DNA of 64,000 nucleotides from Plantago ovata (GCA_028274465.1 CM051457.1:48268362-48332361); one strand, 5' to 3'. Numbered from the stretch's first letter, positions 12,801 through 24,842 are shown. Numbers and translations are program-made. Notes: generated from the letters alone by a model not told the origin.

Positions 12801-13309
12801 AAGCTCTTACATGGTAACTTACGAATATATATTTTAATTTTTCTTAATTAACAAATAACAAATAACTAACCAATGGTATCCATGAAAAAACACTCCAAAA
12901 GTCAAATTTTCTTCATATTTATCTTTCATTAATTTACAATGTCATCTGCTGTAGATAAGAAATTCGGTTCATAAGTTTATTGTACAAAAATGAATCAATG
13001 GTGATAAAGGTAGTAGGAAGAAGCTTTCATATCTTCAGGTCATTGCATTTGCAAGGCACGTCGATGATTATATGGCTTGTCAATGGAAACAACCCCAAGA
13101 AACATGCAAACTCCTCGTACTATTTTATTGAGTTCTCCAAAGAAATTTAATTGTCATTCTGTACTACTCATCTGTTACAGAATAGTCCGAGCAGAGCTCT
13201 CGTTCCACTTTGTTAGCCAGTCAATGCCACTGTTGTGGCCATGGAAGCTAATTCTACACTGAAATGTTTTAGAAAATTTTTCGAGTTTGATATCTATTTT
13301 GAATGTGTA
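12801..13309. other. Intergenic, nothing recognised
   Basis: AT-rich, with no reading frame or repeat I can support. Confidence 0.5.
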
Positions 13310-13525
13310 GATTGTACTCATCCGCTTTTTTGTGGATTCTATACGTTTGATTTTGGATCGGAGTTTTAGGAGGTTTATATAATGAGTGTAGTTTGTTGGT
13401 TTAGTGGCAGGACTCACAATAGAGTTGTGAGATAAAAAATTTCCAAAAATAGAAACGTATAGAATCCAAAGAAAAGGACAAAAATGGAATACGTATAGAA
13501 TCCAAAAAAACAGATGAGTAGTAGA
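13310..13525. mobile_element. Stowaway-like MITE, degenerate
   Basis: The ends form an inverted repeat of roughly 40 bp. The left arm has TACTCATCCG followed by TGGATTCTATACGT; the right arm, reversed, has TACTCATCTG followed by the same TGGATTCTATACGT. The interior phrases (GGACTCACAATAG, AAATAGAAACGTATAGAATCC) resemble plant Stowaway elements, which are short non-coding elements moved by mariner transposases. A TA target duplication is not clear. Confidence 0.5.
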
Positions 13526-13849
13526 ATATGATGTAAATATTTTATCAGGCAAAATTATAGTGATGGATTTCGGATAACCTTGTGAGGCCACACCATTTAA
13601 ACTAGACCCATCTGTATTGAACTATTGATACTTATATAACTAGTGGGGGAAGAATCTAATGACAATATATAGTTTGTGTTTTCATTACTGGTTTTATTGG
13701 GAATCTAAGAGACACTGCTTGGGTTAAGTTTTTCAAATGAAAACGAAATTTTAAAAAACTAATGCCTCCATTATTGATAATCAAATTATTCCACACATTT
13801 CCCATGTTCCAATATGAATGTAATAATAGTATTTTCGGAGAAAAATGTT

Positions 13850-14150
13850 ATGTTTTCCTCTTATGCCTCCTATAACAATCCAGCTGCTTTGAGCTCTCTG
13901 GTTTGTTTGCAGTGTAGCAAGTCTTCGAGCTTCTCGAAGTTGTTTCTCTCTCACTTGTCTGTTAGCCTTCTTTCCCCTAGTGTACACCAACCTAACATAT
14001 TCTTGACACATGTTGCTTTGAGTAGCTTCTCATAATGTTGCAGGCATTGAAAAGGTGTATGCCCGAACATTGGGGCAACCATTCTCCACTGCGCATGCAG
14101 TATCATTATTATATTTATAATCCGTACACAAAAAGCCCGTTCCAACGCTA
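13850..14150 (-). pseudogene. CDC5-like (MYB/splicing factor) pseudogene fragment
   Basis: CDC5 is a nuclear MYB-related subunit of the NineTeen/Prp19 splicing complex. On the minus strand one frame gives LHAQWRMVAPMFGHTPFQCL and QHYEKLLKATCVK, matching the end of the second MYB repeat as I remember it. The next frame gives TRGKKANRQVREKQLREARR and LATLQ, matching the basic segment found some 70 residues downstream in CDC5. So the intervening part is deleted and the frame is shifted. It lies between PPR copies A and B. No flanking exon was found. The edges are approximate. Confidence 0.7.
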
Positions 14151-14175
14151 CCAAAACGAATGAACCTACTATCAT

Positions 14176-14554
14176 GGACTAAAAGGAAGGGAAATAATAT
14201 AAACGGAGCTTACGCTAGCTGCTGAGATGGGGGATAAAAGCTGCTGAAACTATCGCAATGATACTCGCTGTAGCTCTTCTCTCTCAATAACGGCTCCAAC
14301 AAGTTTACCCTAGCTGTCATAAACTCCTAATCTCGATATACTTAACTCATTAATTAATGAATCAACTAAGTTTATCCAACTCATAGTAGCCAACACTAAT
14401 TTAGTTAAATAAAGTTTCGGATTCGAATCTTGTGGATGTAAAAAAACACCACGGAAAGAGCCATTTAAAAAAATAAAAAATAGAAAAATAATACATTTTG
14501 CATTACTAGCTAGTACAATTTTTCAGCGATGAAATTGGTTTTGTTCTGCAAAAG
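14176..14554. other. Intergenic, nothing recognised
   Basis: Sequence between the CDC5 fragment and PPR copy B. It has no supportable gene or repeat. Confidence 0.5.
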
Positions 14555-17104
14555 TAATCCCAAAACATACCATACTCAAATCCCTAAACTTCGCTGGGAA
14601 AACACCCTTTCTTCTTCTTCCACTCACTCGCTGCAAGCTCTACAAATTAGCCAAAACGGAGATGACATGCCTGCCAGTGTGAGATTCACTTACCACTCGA
14701 GCTCAGCCGTGTTCAATTTGACGGTAATATCGTTGTGTAGTTTTAGAATGATCAATTCATTAATGTTATTAGCTTTTCTAAGTTAAATGTGTTCTCGTAT
14801 AACTTGCCGCATTTTGGATGGAGGCTATTATTTGGAATTCAATTTGTGGTTGTTGCTTGTAGTTGTGTTAATCAAATTAGCTACGGGGATTTATTTTATA
14901 ATTTATTGTGATATGGTGTGGAGGTTAATGACCTTTTTCGCATTATGTGTTACATATAGTATATTGAATTCATCAGAGGGTGGCTTGTGCCCAATAGTAG
15001 TATAGATGATGAACAAGGATTGGGGTTTTTCAAGTACATAGACAGAAACAAGGCTGCTTGCCGAATGTGTCGTTACGTTATAACATGTTGATAGATGCTT
15101 ATCCTGTGACAGGGAAGTTAGATGAGACTTATGGTGAGGGAGAACTTGGTGCTGGGTGTGATTACGTATAATGCGATGATAATTAATGGGTAGGAGCTAG
15201 GAGGGAGGATGGAGGACACTGAATGAGTAACGTTTATTAATGAAATGAGGGTGGAGCACTTGTTACCTGGGTAGATATTTTGAAGAAGGGAATTTCATCT
15301 GCCTCTGGTGATTGAGTTCTTTGACCAGATGCAGGATAGGGGAACTGGCCTGGACTAATGGTTACTCTCAAAAGGGGTGTTTTGATGTAGCTTATAAAGT
15401 TCTGCAAGAAATGGTTAATAGGGTTCTGGTCGCCTTCCGCTGTTACATTCAATAATTTGATGAAAGGCCATTGTGTGTTAGGTCGGATAAAAGATGGTTT
15501 AGATGTGATTTCGAAAGGCATGCCTCCCGATATTGTATGGTACACTACAGTTATGTCTGAGTTTTGTGAATTCTCTGAGCTAGATAAAGGTTTTCGAGCT
15601 GAAGGAGGAGATGGTCAGCAAGTGGATATCCTTTGAATCAGTTACTTATCTGTCATTGATACATGGCCTTTGCAGGAAGAGGACATTAAATGAAGCTTGC
15701 AACTTGTTCATTTTCAAGTTGTTCATTGAGGAACCTGTTTCTTAGCATGTCACTCATGATTTGCTGATAGAATGTTGAAGTACAGGCGTGTTTGCTATGA
15801 TAAAACATTTTGCATGACTGATGAACGAAAAAGATCGAGCTTTTCAAGCAATGGTTAATGATAATCATCAATCCTAGTGCAGCGGTTTACAACGTTCTCG
15901 GACATGGACATTGTAGAGCACGTAATTTGTGGGAAGCCAGTGTGCGGGGCTGCTGGATACTAAAAAGAGAGTGGCTTGGGCCATGCGCGGGGCTACTGGA
16001 TCCTAAAAAGAGAGTGGCTTGGGCCGTGCGCGGGGCTACTGGCTCGTAAAACATTCAATTTAGGAGTGTGCTAGCTCTGATACAAGATTGTGCACGACTG
16101 ATGAACGAGATCGTAAATAAAGGAGTGGCTTGGGCTGTGGATCGTAAAACATTGAGTTGAAGAGTGTTCTAGCTCTGATAAAAGATTGTGCACGACTGAT
16201 GACGAAAACGATCGATCTTTTCAGGAAATGGGGCTTCTGATCGTAAAAAAAAAAGGTTGGCCTCTCGTGTGATGTTACTTGGGGCGTGGTGCCCAAGGGT
16301 TGAACAGAGCTTGTAATGTGTCAGGTCTTCCAGCCAAAGGGCGCTCAAGCCACACTACAAGACTGCATGTCCTCCTGAGGGACGAACGTAATATCGTAAG
16401 CAACCATATATACTTGTTTATGTTTTTAGTTTTTCGCGATGTGTACCCTTTAAGTTTAACCGTATTTTACATAGTAAATACTATAACAAATTGGGCATGT
16501 CGGCCAATTAATTCAAGTATGATATTTACTTACCAGTATTAAATATAGCATATTGGTCTCGATTGTCAGCGCAATTATTATTATTATTTTTTTTGAGAAT
16601 CGGCCCAATTAATTCAAATGTGATGTTTTTTAATACATATTCCCCTTCATTTACACTATTAATTCAAACCTGATGCATTATATCTTTTTTAGTAATTCTG
16701 GAAGCAACAACTAAATAAAATGTATCATTAAAGGAGTTTTGCATCAACAGGACTAGACGATGTAATCTTTGGAGAGTGATTAGGGTATATGATTTTGTCC
16801 TATTTTTGTCGTAATTACTCTTCTCATTGTGTTATATCAACCCACTAAACAATGAAACTATAATATATGAACATTGAAACTATAATATATCAATTTGAAT
16901 AATTCACTTAAAGGTGAAACTACCGACTATAATAATTCGAGTATTTACATTCGAATAAGTTCCAAACTGCAGATTAAACTCAATAACGATGTATTAAAAT
17001 TTATCTAAAAAAGAAAAGGACCAACCAATAAAAATGCATATGAACAGATAAATAAAATTAGAATTGAAGAAAAGGACAATTCATTTCCCAATAACTTAAT
17101 AACT
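14555..17104 (+). repeat. Segmental copy B containing a dead PPR gene
   Basis: It matches copies A and C from the phrase AATCCCAAAACA through the PPR part, the 'GGGGCTACTGGATC' repeats, the GLPAKGRSSHTT stretch and the AT-rich tail ending at CCCAATAACTTAATAAC. It lacks one PPR block present in A and C (near 15260-15290). The tail is closer to C than to A. It ends at the poly-T of a LINE fragment. Confidence 0.75.
15080..15930 (+). pseudogene. PPR pseudogene, copy B
   Basis: It has the same PPR pieces as copy A but is more damaged. The phrases for YSQKGCFDVAYKVLQEMV (near 15360-15415), KGMPPDIVWY (near 15510-15545) and NPSAAVYNVLGHGHCRARNLW (15865-15930) fall in different frames. There is an internal deletion relative to A and C. 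Confidence 0.7.
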
Positions 17105-17930
17105 ATTTTTTTTTTTTAGAAAGAAAAGATTGCATTCAAACTTCAACCAAAAGATTACAAATTAGGGTTCTTAATCGGTAAATGATCAGTACCATACCAT
17201 GCTCATCTCTAACAACACTAGCAGCTAACAAGTGAGCAAGATTATTACACTTCCGAGAAACATGCCTAAAAGTGATAGAACTAAAAACAAGTGCTAAATC
17301 CCTGATGTCTTCTAGCAAAACAGCCACAGGAGAGAAAGATAAGAATGAGGCTTCTTGATCTTTGTAATAATAGAGCTACAGCCGACCTCCACCTTAGGCA
17401 CCTGAACCCAAGCCGATGCGCCATCAACAACCCTTCTCTTAAGGCCAAACATTCTGCTACCTCAGGAATCTGTTTATGTGGAACTATACGGCGCTGCCAA
17501 GCTTTGACAGAAGCAGTTTCATCCCGAATTACACATCCTAAGCTAGTTGCCCTCCCCTGCCGCAGAGCTGCATCAGTATTTAGCTTAAAGTTTCCTCTGT
17601 CCGGCGGCTGCCATGTTACTGAGCCGTTGAAAGTGCTGCTGACCACTCCAGCCCATACTCCACAAGTCCCTCCATCATCCTGTCGCACCTGAGCATCTCT
17701 GAAACGCTGCAGATACTGACTAGAAAATTGAAACAGCTCCAAAGGATCCTGGCCAACATCTATTCCCTCATGTACCAGTTGATTCCGACTTAAACATATA
17801 CGCCAACAAGTGACGACAATTTGCTCCAACACAGGAACATCAACCTCCTTCCGCACCACTTCAAACCAATCTGCTATATTATGCACATCGTTTGTAAAAA
17901 GTCTGTGAGGAATAGAGGAATGCACAGCCC
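17105..17930 (-). mobile_element. LINE fragment, 5'-truncated, with RNase H domain
   Basis: On the minus strand the sequence encodes a linker with WRICLSRNQLVHEG, then an RNase H-like (RVT_3) domain beginning WQPPDRGNFKLNTDAAL and GCVIRDETASVKAW, with AECLALREGL downstream. The frame then shifts near 17410 and ends with FRHVSRKCNNLAHLLAASVV and a stop near 17136. This is the C-terminus of a plant L1-type LINE ORF2. A run of 12 A on the minus strand (17106-17117) looks like the LINE poly(A) tail. The 5' part (endonuclease, RT) is missing, as in typical truncated insertions. No target duplication was found. Confidence 0.75.
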
Positions 17931-18649
17931 AGACACATTTTGAATAATGGTACCGGAATAATTTCAGTATCGATCTCCGATCAGAGCTGAATTTTCAACT
18001 CCGATTGGATCGAGCATTACAATCTGGAGCTGTAATGCTCCGATCCAAAGCTCACAGAGCATACACATCTCTGATTGGAACATTTAGAGTATACATCAAT
18101 GCTTAAAAAAAAAGGTTCGATAGTATTCGGTTGGATTAGTCAAATAAATATTGTTATTCTTTTTATTTTTTTTAGAATATCAACATTACATGGTTTTATT
18201 ATACATCATCAACTAATACATCATTCTATCATAAATAGAATCATTACAATTTCACAAACATTACAAAGCTAGAAATAATTTAGAACAAAATCACGCACTC
18301 ATCGGAGATCGACCCATGACCCGCACATCAGCCTAACCAATTAAGGTAGGCCTCATTGGTGTACGGAATCACTTCGATTCAATAATCCGATCTGATTATC
18401 CGACAATCCGATCCTGATCACTCTGATCCTAAGCTTTCGAATTGGATTACAGATTGAGGTTTTTATAGTCTAAAAATTTCGTTGTCCGATCAGATAATCC
18501 GCGGATCATACGATCCAATCTGATATTTACTTGTACATATATTTTTTAGTTTCTAATTTTTTTATAATAAAAATATATAAATTTAGTCTAAACAAATTGA
18601 AGTATAAATAGAAAAATGTAGTCACAAGACTCATAAAACGATTTTAAAG
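17931..18649. other. Intergenic with one strong hairpin
   Basis: No gene seen. At 18005-18048 an inverted repeat has arms TTGGATCGAGCATTACA and TGTAATGCTCCGATCCAA, 17 bp with one extra base, around a 9-base loop. The sequence around 18360-18540 is rich in 'CCGATC/GATCCG' phrases, perhaps part of an unrecognised MITE. Confidence 0.5.
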
Positions 18650-18725
18650 TTTAAACCGCCCCACTAGAAACTCATATTACGGATTCTCCTTCGTTAGTTT
18701 AACAATTACACATAGCCCCATTCGT
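18650..18725 (+). repeat. MULE left terminal inverted repeat (imperfect)
   Basis: Best match to the right end is from about 18674 to 18724. The outermost 20 bp is weakly matched. Confidence 0.55.
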
Positions 18726-21700
18726 CGGAAAAAATTTGACTTGCCCGTTATTCATTTTTTATTTTACTCCGGCCAAACACGCCCTTAAGGCTAAAAACCT
18801 GATTTAATGCCTTTTCATCAATTTTTCATTTATTATGCCCTTTTCCCTATTTCCTATTTCCATCGTCTTCTCCACTTCCCTCCAAACCCTCCAAACCCGT
18901 CACGTCTGCAACTTCACAAAATCGACCAAATCTGCTATAATATCTTCATATACATACCATATTATTACGTATTCTTGATTATCGGAAGCTAGCGAACACA
19001 TTGGGCCGTCGAATTGCGGCTAACGGCGACTGTAACAAGGTTTGTTCGTCCCTTTACAAAATTCTTGCTTTTTCTTGTGATATTGAGTTTTACTCGTTGT
19101 TATGATCAGTGTGAAGTATGTGTTGTATTTTCTTTTTGTAGAATTTCACTGTAAGTTCGAACTAGGGTTTTGGGAATTTTCTTTTGACAGTTTTTTTACT
19201 GTCTGTCTTTGTTTTGAAGCTATGGAGCAGCGCTTTAACATACGTGTTCATGGAGGGCTGGAACCATTCACGTTGACAAATGTGAATCATCAGAGGTACA
19301 ATCATAAGAGACTCATAGCTGATTTAGATAAGAATGTGTTGGATAAGCTAGAGATGCCTAAAGAACATTCTCTGTTTTTTTCTCTATTTGCTGAGGTTGA
19401 TAATGGTAGTAAAACAATTGAGATTGTCACTGATAATGATGTCACTGAGATGTTTACTAGAAATATGAACACTAGGGAAGTTGAGCTTCACTGTGAGGTG
19501 CAGTATGCTGAGACTCTAGCTAAAATAGCAAGTCCTAAGGGTAAAGGGAAGGGTAAGCATGTTGCTAATGATGTTGATCTTCCCTTTGAGGTGCCCTTAA
19601 GAGGTGAACCTTTGAGGAGAAGAATGTTTAGGCCTAGGTCATCAAAACCACCACCACCAAAAGCTCCAAAAAGATACCCAAGTGAAAATGATTTTGTTAT
19701 TGGCCTGACTGAAGAAGATGGTGCTCCACCAATGACCCAAGAAACACAGTCCTCACCCACACATAATGTTCCAGAACCTCAGCCAAAAACTCCTCCTCAT
19801 CCAAATGTTGCAGAACCTGATCCAAAAACACCACCTCCTCATAACAAAGAGCCTGAACATGAAGCACCAAATAGTGCCTACATTCCCAGGTTTGATACAC
19901 CTGATAAGCAGCCTGCTCCTACTGAATTGAATATGGATGTCAATTGGGAGGATTGCTTGAATGTGATATTGGAGAAGTTGAGTGGTGGTTTTGTACCTAA
20001 TAGTGAAGCTGGTGCTAGTGGAGTGAATAGACCTGAGGTTAATGAAACTGTTGTGAATGAGAAGAACTTGAATGATGTTGATGAAACTGTTGTTAATGAG
20101 ATTCATGAGAATACTGCTGATGAAACTTGTGTGAATGAGACTCATGATAATAATGTTGATGAAACTGGCCCAACTGTTAATGAGATTGAGAAGGATCAAA
20201 CTCAGATAGATGATGTGGTAGTTGAGGAATCGGAAAGCTCTACATCTGATGAGAGTTATTATGGAGATATGCTACAGAGTGAAAGTGAAGGTGAAGGTGA
20301 AGGTGAGGGAGGAGATAGGATGGTAACTGAGGAGGAGGATGAAAGATTTGTTGATTGGGAGACTGATGCACCACCAACACACAATGTACATGAGGAGGAA
20401 GATAGAGAGATAGGGTTTCATTATGATGAGGGCTCTGATAGTGATGAGAAACATGTGCCAGAGGAGGGTGAGGAGCAGAATGAAGATGGTCAGGGAGAAG
20501 AACAAGCTGAAGGTATGCAATTAACTAATTTTTTTTTATTTAATTCTTGTAAACAGTAATTACAACTACTTGACATGTGTCTTATTTTCTGTATGTAATC
20601 AAGGTGATGATGATGTGCCTGTCACATATCCAAGTGAGGTGCCTGAAGAATATGCTCCACAAGGAACATGGGTTGGAGATGAATTTGAAGAGAATTATGA
20701 TGCTGAGGATAAGGAATTTGAAGAGGGTCATGTATTTTAGCACTATGAAGGAGCTGAGGAGAAGAGTGAAAGATTACCTCTTCAAGGTGGGGTTTACCAT
20801 GGTTATAGATAAAAATGAGAAGGACAGATACACAGTTCATTGTGCAGGCATTACTCAGGTATGAATTGTGATATATTGTAAGTTAATGTATGTGTACTTC
20901 TATTGTGATAATCAGATGTTAATTCTATATATTGTCTTAAATGTAGGGGTGTCCGTGGAGACTACATGCAAGTATGATGGAGGATGGTAGTTCAATCATG
21001 GTGAAGACATACACTGGTGGGCATAGATGTGTAAGGAAGGTGGATCCAAAGATGGCAGATGCAAATTGGCTGTCTGATAAGATTGTTTTGGAGCTGAAAG
21101 AGCATCCAAATCTATCTGCCAAGAAGCTGGAGGCTTGGGTTACAAAAAAATTTGGAGTGGCAGTTGGATATATGAAGGTTTGGAGAGCTAGGGAGAAAGC
21201 TATGCTTGTATTGGGTGGCAATCCTAAGTTAGGTTATAAGATGGCGCCAAAGTACAAAGAGATGATCTTGAGAAGCAATCCAGGATCAGTTTCTGAGATT
21301 GACACAACTCCTGCTGTAGAAAGGCCACCTCTCTTCAAGAGGTTCTTCTGCGGGTTAGTTGGATTGAAGCAGGGGTTCTTGGCTGGTTGCTCACTCTTTT
21401 TGTTCTTTGATGGCTGCCACCTAAAAGGGAAGTATGATGGAGTCCTATTGAGTGCAGTTGGTACTGATGCCAACTGTGGGATTTTCCCTCTTGCTTGGGC
21501 TGTGGTTGAATCTGCAACCAAAGAGTCATGGGGGTTCTTCATCCACTGCCTCGAGATGTTTGTTGGTCCATTTGATGCAGATAAACACTGGCATTTCATG
21601 GCTGACAGACAGAAGGTATGACATCTTAATTTAGCTTGTCTTTTTATCTTATTCTCTTTCCATAAGTCTACTAATTCTCCTCTTGTAACACTGTGTTTGT

Positions 21701-22082
21701 GATGTAGGGCCTGGTTCCAATTATTGAGGAGAGGTGTCCACATGTAATCAATAGGAAATGCTCCAAGCATATATATGACAATTTCAAGCTTAAGTGGAGT
21801 GGTGTGCTACTGAGAAAGTTCTACTGGCAGGCTTCATCAGCCTATACAGCCTATGGTTTCAACAAGGCCATGGGAAGGATTAGAGAGGTGAGTGAGCCAA
21901 CATATGAGTGGCTCATGGATATACCAGTGGGGCATTGGGCTAGACACTCATATGATCCAACTCCAAAAATTGATCATATCACAAACAACTTGAGTGAGTG
22001 CTTCAACTCATGGGTTGAACCAATCAGAGCATACTCACTCTTGAACTTGATGCAGGTATGGCAGTAATCACATTGGTTTATA

Positions 22083-22165
22083 TGCTATTTTATTGTTGCT
22101 TTAGATGCTATTTTATTGTTGCTTTAGATACTAACTGATGTATACCATTTTATTGTTGCTTTAGA
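22083..22165 (+). repeat. Triplicated 3' splice acceptor in MULE intron 4
   Basis: A 23-bp unit (ATTTTATTGTTGCTTTAG core) occurs at 22083-22105 and 22106-22128 and again at 22143-22165. Each copy ends in a usable TTTAG acceptor. Only the third joins in frame to the next exon (ATG CTA AGG). Confidence 0.85.
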
Positions 22166-22826
22166 TGCTAAGGGCACAGGTTATGCAGAGACTTGTTGTA
22201 AGGAGGAAGCAAGGGGCCTTGGTGAAGCATGCTTTGATGCCTACTGTTCTCTTCAAGTTGAATGAAACTCATGCACAATCTAGGAAGCTCATGGTGAGGA
22301 CTGAATCAGGTGGAGGAATCTTTGAGATAGAAGATTACAACTTCACCTTCACAGTGAACATGGAGAAGAGGTCCTGCAATTGCAACAGATGGGACCTAAG
22401 TGGAATTCCATGCAGACATGCATGGACAGCCATCACTTGGCTCAGAGATGATGCTCAGAATTATGTCTCCTCCAATCATACTACTGCTGCTTATGTGAGG
22501 TCATATGACATGACTATACGGCCCATTGATGACTACAGATTCTGGCCTAGTAACCTTACACAGGATGAATGCTCACCACCAACTTTAGAGAATAAAGTTG
22601 GCAGGCCACAACTTGTAAGAATTAGGTATCCCTCAGAACAAGGTTACAAATCCAAGGCTCCAATTCATAGGCAGAGGAAACCTCCAAGGTGCAGTCTATG
22701 CAGAACTCAAGGCCACAATAAGAATAAATGCCCAACACTTGTAAGTACTAGCTTAACTTGTACTACTTGACTTAATTTTGAATTTTCATATGCTAACAAG
22801 AGATTATTTTGGTTGCAGCAAAGAGC

Positions 22827-22844
22827 GGGGGGGGGGGGGGGGGG
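22827..22844 (+). repeat. G18 homopolymer in MULE exon 6
   Basis: Eighteen G in a row, followed by A and three more G, in coding sequence of the transposase tail. The length could be real slippage or an assembly/sequencing artefact. Confidence 0.9.
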
Positions 22845-23446
22845 AGGGCACAACAACAAGCTCCACCTGTTCCTCCACCACAAAATGAGGTTCCAATGAC
22901 TAACCAAGTCCCATAGCAAGTTCCCATTGCACCTGAAAATCCTACTCCAACTGTAAGTGCAGCAATACACTTGTGACTCCTTTCTTATTGTGTTTTGAAC
23001 TTAGTATAATTGCTATGCTTTCCTTATGTATGATTGTTTTATGATTGTTTTCTCCATCTGTGTATGGAATGGTAGGAGTTTGCTGGCACAAATGGAAGAA
23101 ATGTCAGGCATAGGACAGAGTTTGGTAGCAGCAGTAGATCAGGGATGGAAGCTGGCAGTAGCAGTGGATCAGGTAGGGGAGCTGGCAGTAGCAGTGGATC
23201 AGGGAGGGAAGCTGGAAGAACTGGTGGCACTAGCAGAGGTGGAGGGAGAGGAAGAGGTGGTGGGAGAGCCAGAGGTGGAAGGAATGGTAGAGGTGCAGGA
23301 AGACAGACAGGTGAGGGTAGAATGCATGGTTTGGTTCAGACTGAGTTTGAGTTGTGAAGCTTCTTTTTGCTTGCTATTGAATACTTATAGTTGTTAATCT
23401 TCTTTTTGGGATCAGTTCATATGATGTTAATTCCATAAGAAAACAT

Positions 23447-23471
23447 ATTATCCTTTTGGTTCATTTCAATG

Positions 23472-23504
<33 letters not shown>

Positions 23505-23552
23505 TAAGTTGAAGATATTATCCTTTTAGTTCATTTCAATGTTATGGATTAT
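23447..23552 (+). repeat. Short duplication and (ATGGATT)n tract after the transposase gene
   Basis: The phrase TTCATTTCAATGTTATGG occurs at about 23460 and again at about 23530. The first copy is followed by four ATGGATT units. It is downstream of the transposase stop, within the MULE. Confidence 0.8.
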
Positions 23553-23626
23553 GTAAGTTGAAGATATTGCACTTGTTCAAGATATTCTATTACATGAATG
23601 ATTTCCAAATTTGCAAGAAAAGGTAC

Positions 23627-24837
23627 GGATGAACGAGATTGTCAGACTCAATTAATCAAATAAATTTGTTTTTAGCCAAAGGCAATTCACATCTACAACG
23701 AAAACCAAGACACGTAGTGTAGAAGTAAAATAATCTCAAGTGTCGATCTCTAAGGACTATAACTAGCTTTATCTAATTTAACTTAAACTATAAATCAGAA
23801 ATCAAATAAAGCACAAATTTTTCTTATCAATATGATGAAAGTTAGTGATAGTACGATCATTCAAAGCAACGGGTAATAATCATGCATGAAGTACTTGAAG
23901 TTTGTATAGAGATCTATGATCATGAATTGTCCTATGTGTTCCTTTCAATTCAACAGTACGAAGATAGATGGCTTAGATAGATCAAAGAAATAAAACAATA
24001 AATCAAGTCTTAAACGCGCAAAGCCACTCATGCATAATCAAGAACCCTAGCTAAGAAATCACATACTATCACCAACGATAGATTTAGCTACTCATAGATA
24101 AATTGCAATCAACAAGAATCAAAGCAAGATTGAATGAAATAAATAAAAGCAGAAAAATCGTGAGATACAAGTTACCAACGAAGGTTGTCAATCTCCGATG
24201 AATTGCTAACTCACAAGCAAGAATCGAAAATCAAAGATGTCCAATCTCTATGCTAAAGCTTCCAAATCTATAAGAAAAAGAGTCTTCTATGCTAATAATT
24301 CCCAGAACAGGCTCTGGAGAATTTGTCTCTCAAAATAAGGTGAAAAGGTATGAAAAACGACTAAACAGGTGAAACATATATATAGGCTACGATAAGCACG
24401 AGGCGAACCGCCCCAGACGCAAGGCGATTCGCCTGGTGAAGGCGATTCGCCTGGTGGAGGCGATCCGCCCACGTCCCAGGCGGTTCGCCTGGGACGTCCA
24501 GGTCGGTGGGAGCGAGATGTTTGCTTCTGGTTTCCTTTTCGGACTCGGATTTTGCCTTCTAGTGACCTTTAAGCCTTGAAACTCGTTCCCTAGGCCTCAA
24601 AACTCGTCCGGATACTTCTAGATACACCACGGATGACCACGAAGCACCAAAACTTCATTCTCTTTACCATAATTGCCCATAAAAATACGTTTTTCACCTA
24701 AAACCTGAAAAATGCAAAGAAAAGGGAAACGTGACACTATTCTAATAAAATGCACTAAAATATAAGCTAAATTAACCTAGAGGATAGCTAAATTGGTGAA
24801 AAAGACTCGAATGAAAGTGTAAAATACACGTTCATCA
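23627..24837 (-). repeat. Solo LTR of the Ty3/gypsy family
   Basis: It is 1211 bp and similar along its length to the gypsy LTRs at 46661 and 51809 in the same orientation (shared start ATGAACG-GA-ATT-GTCAG and shared end GTAAAATACAC-TTCATCA). It is flanked by a perfect 5-bp target duplication GGTAC (23622-23626 and 24838-24842), so it arose by recombination between two LTRs. The first base is G where the family has T. It has an expanded run of GGCGATTCGCC/GGCGAACCGCC palindromes at about 24404-24495, upstream (minus sense) of a TATATATAGGC box. Confidence 0.9.
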
Positions 24838-24842
24838 GGTAC

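Larger units (their letters stand above)
19222..23357 (+). pseudogene. MULE transposase (mudrA-like), one frameshift
   Basis: The transposase cuts and inserts the element. Seven exons with consensus splice sites are readable: 19222-20512, 20604-20858, 20947-21615, 21708-22055, 22165-22740, 22819-22963 (approx.) and 23076-23357. In order: an N-terminal PB1-like/MuDR start; a long acidic, proline- and asparagine-rich linker with NE/DET repeats; the MuDR DNA-binding domain (KDYLFKVGFTMVIDKNEKDR); the MULE DDE domain with FFDGCHLKGKY, MADRQKG and the IPVGHWARHSYD region; a SWIM zinc finger (CNC...CRHAW); a CCHC knuckle (CSLCRTQGHNKNKC); a Gly/Arg/Ser tail. The T run at 20735-20738 puts a TAG (20738-20740) in the exon 1 frame, and the domain continues in the next frame, so it is shifted there. 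Exon 6 has a G18 run and another in-frame TAG. Confidence 0.85.

Noticed and set aside
13175-13591. 138-residue minus-strand open frame
   Set aside because: It crosses the inverted repeats of the MITE-like element and resembles no family.
19753-20199. Antisense frame opposite the MULE linker
   Set aside because: A shadow of the repetitive acidic linker of the transposase.
24404-24495. Regularly spaced palindromic units that could suggest a CRISPR-like array
   Set aside because: The units are imperfect palindromes inside a retrotransposon LTR with no spacers of constant length, in plant nuclear DNA.
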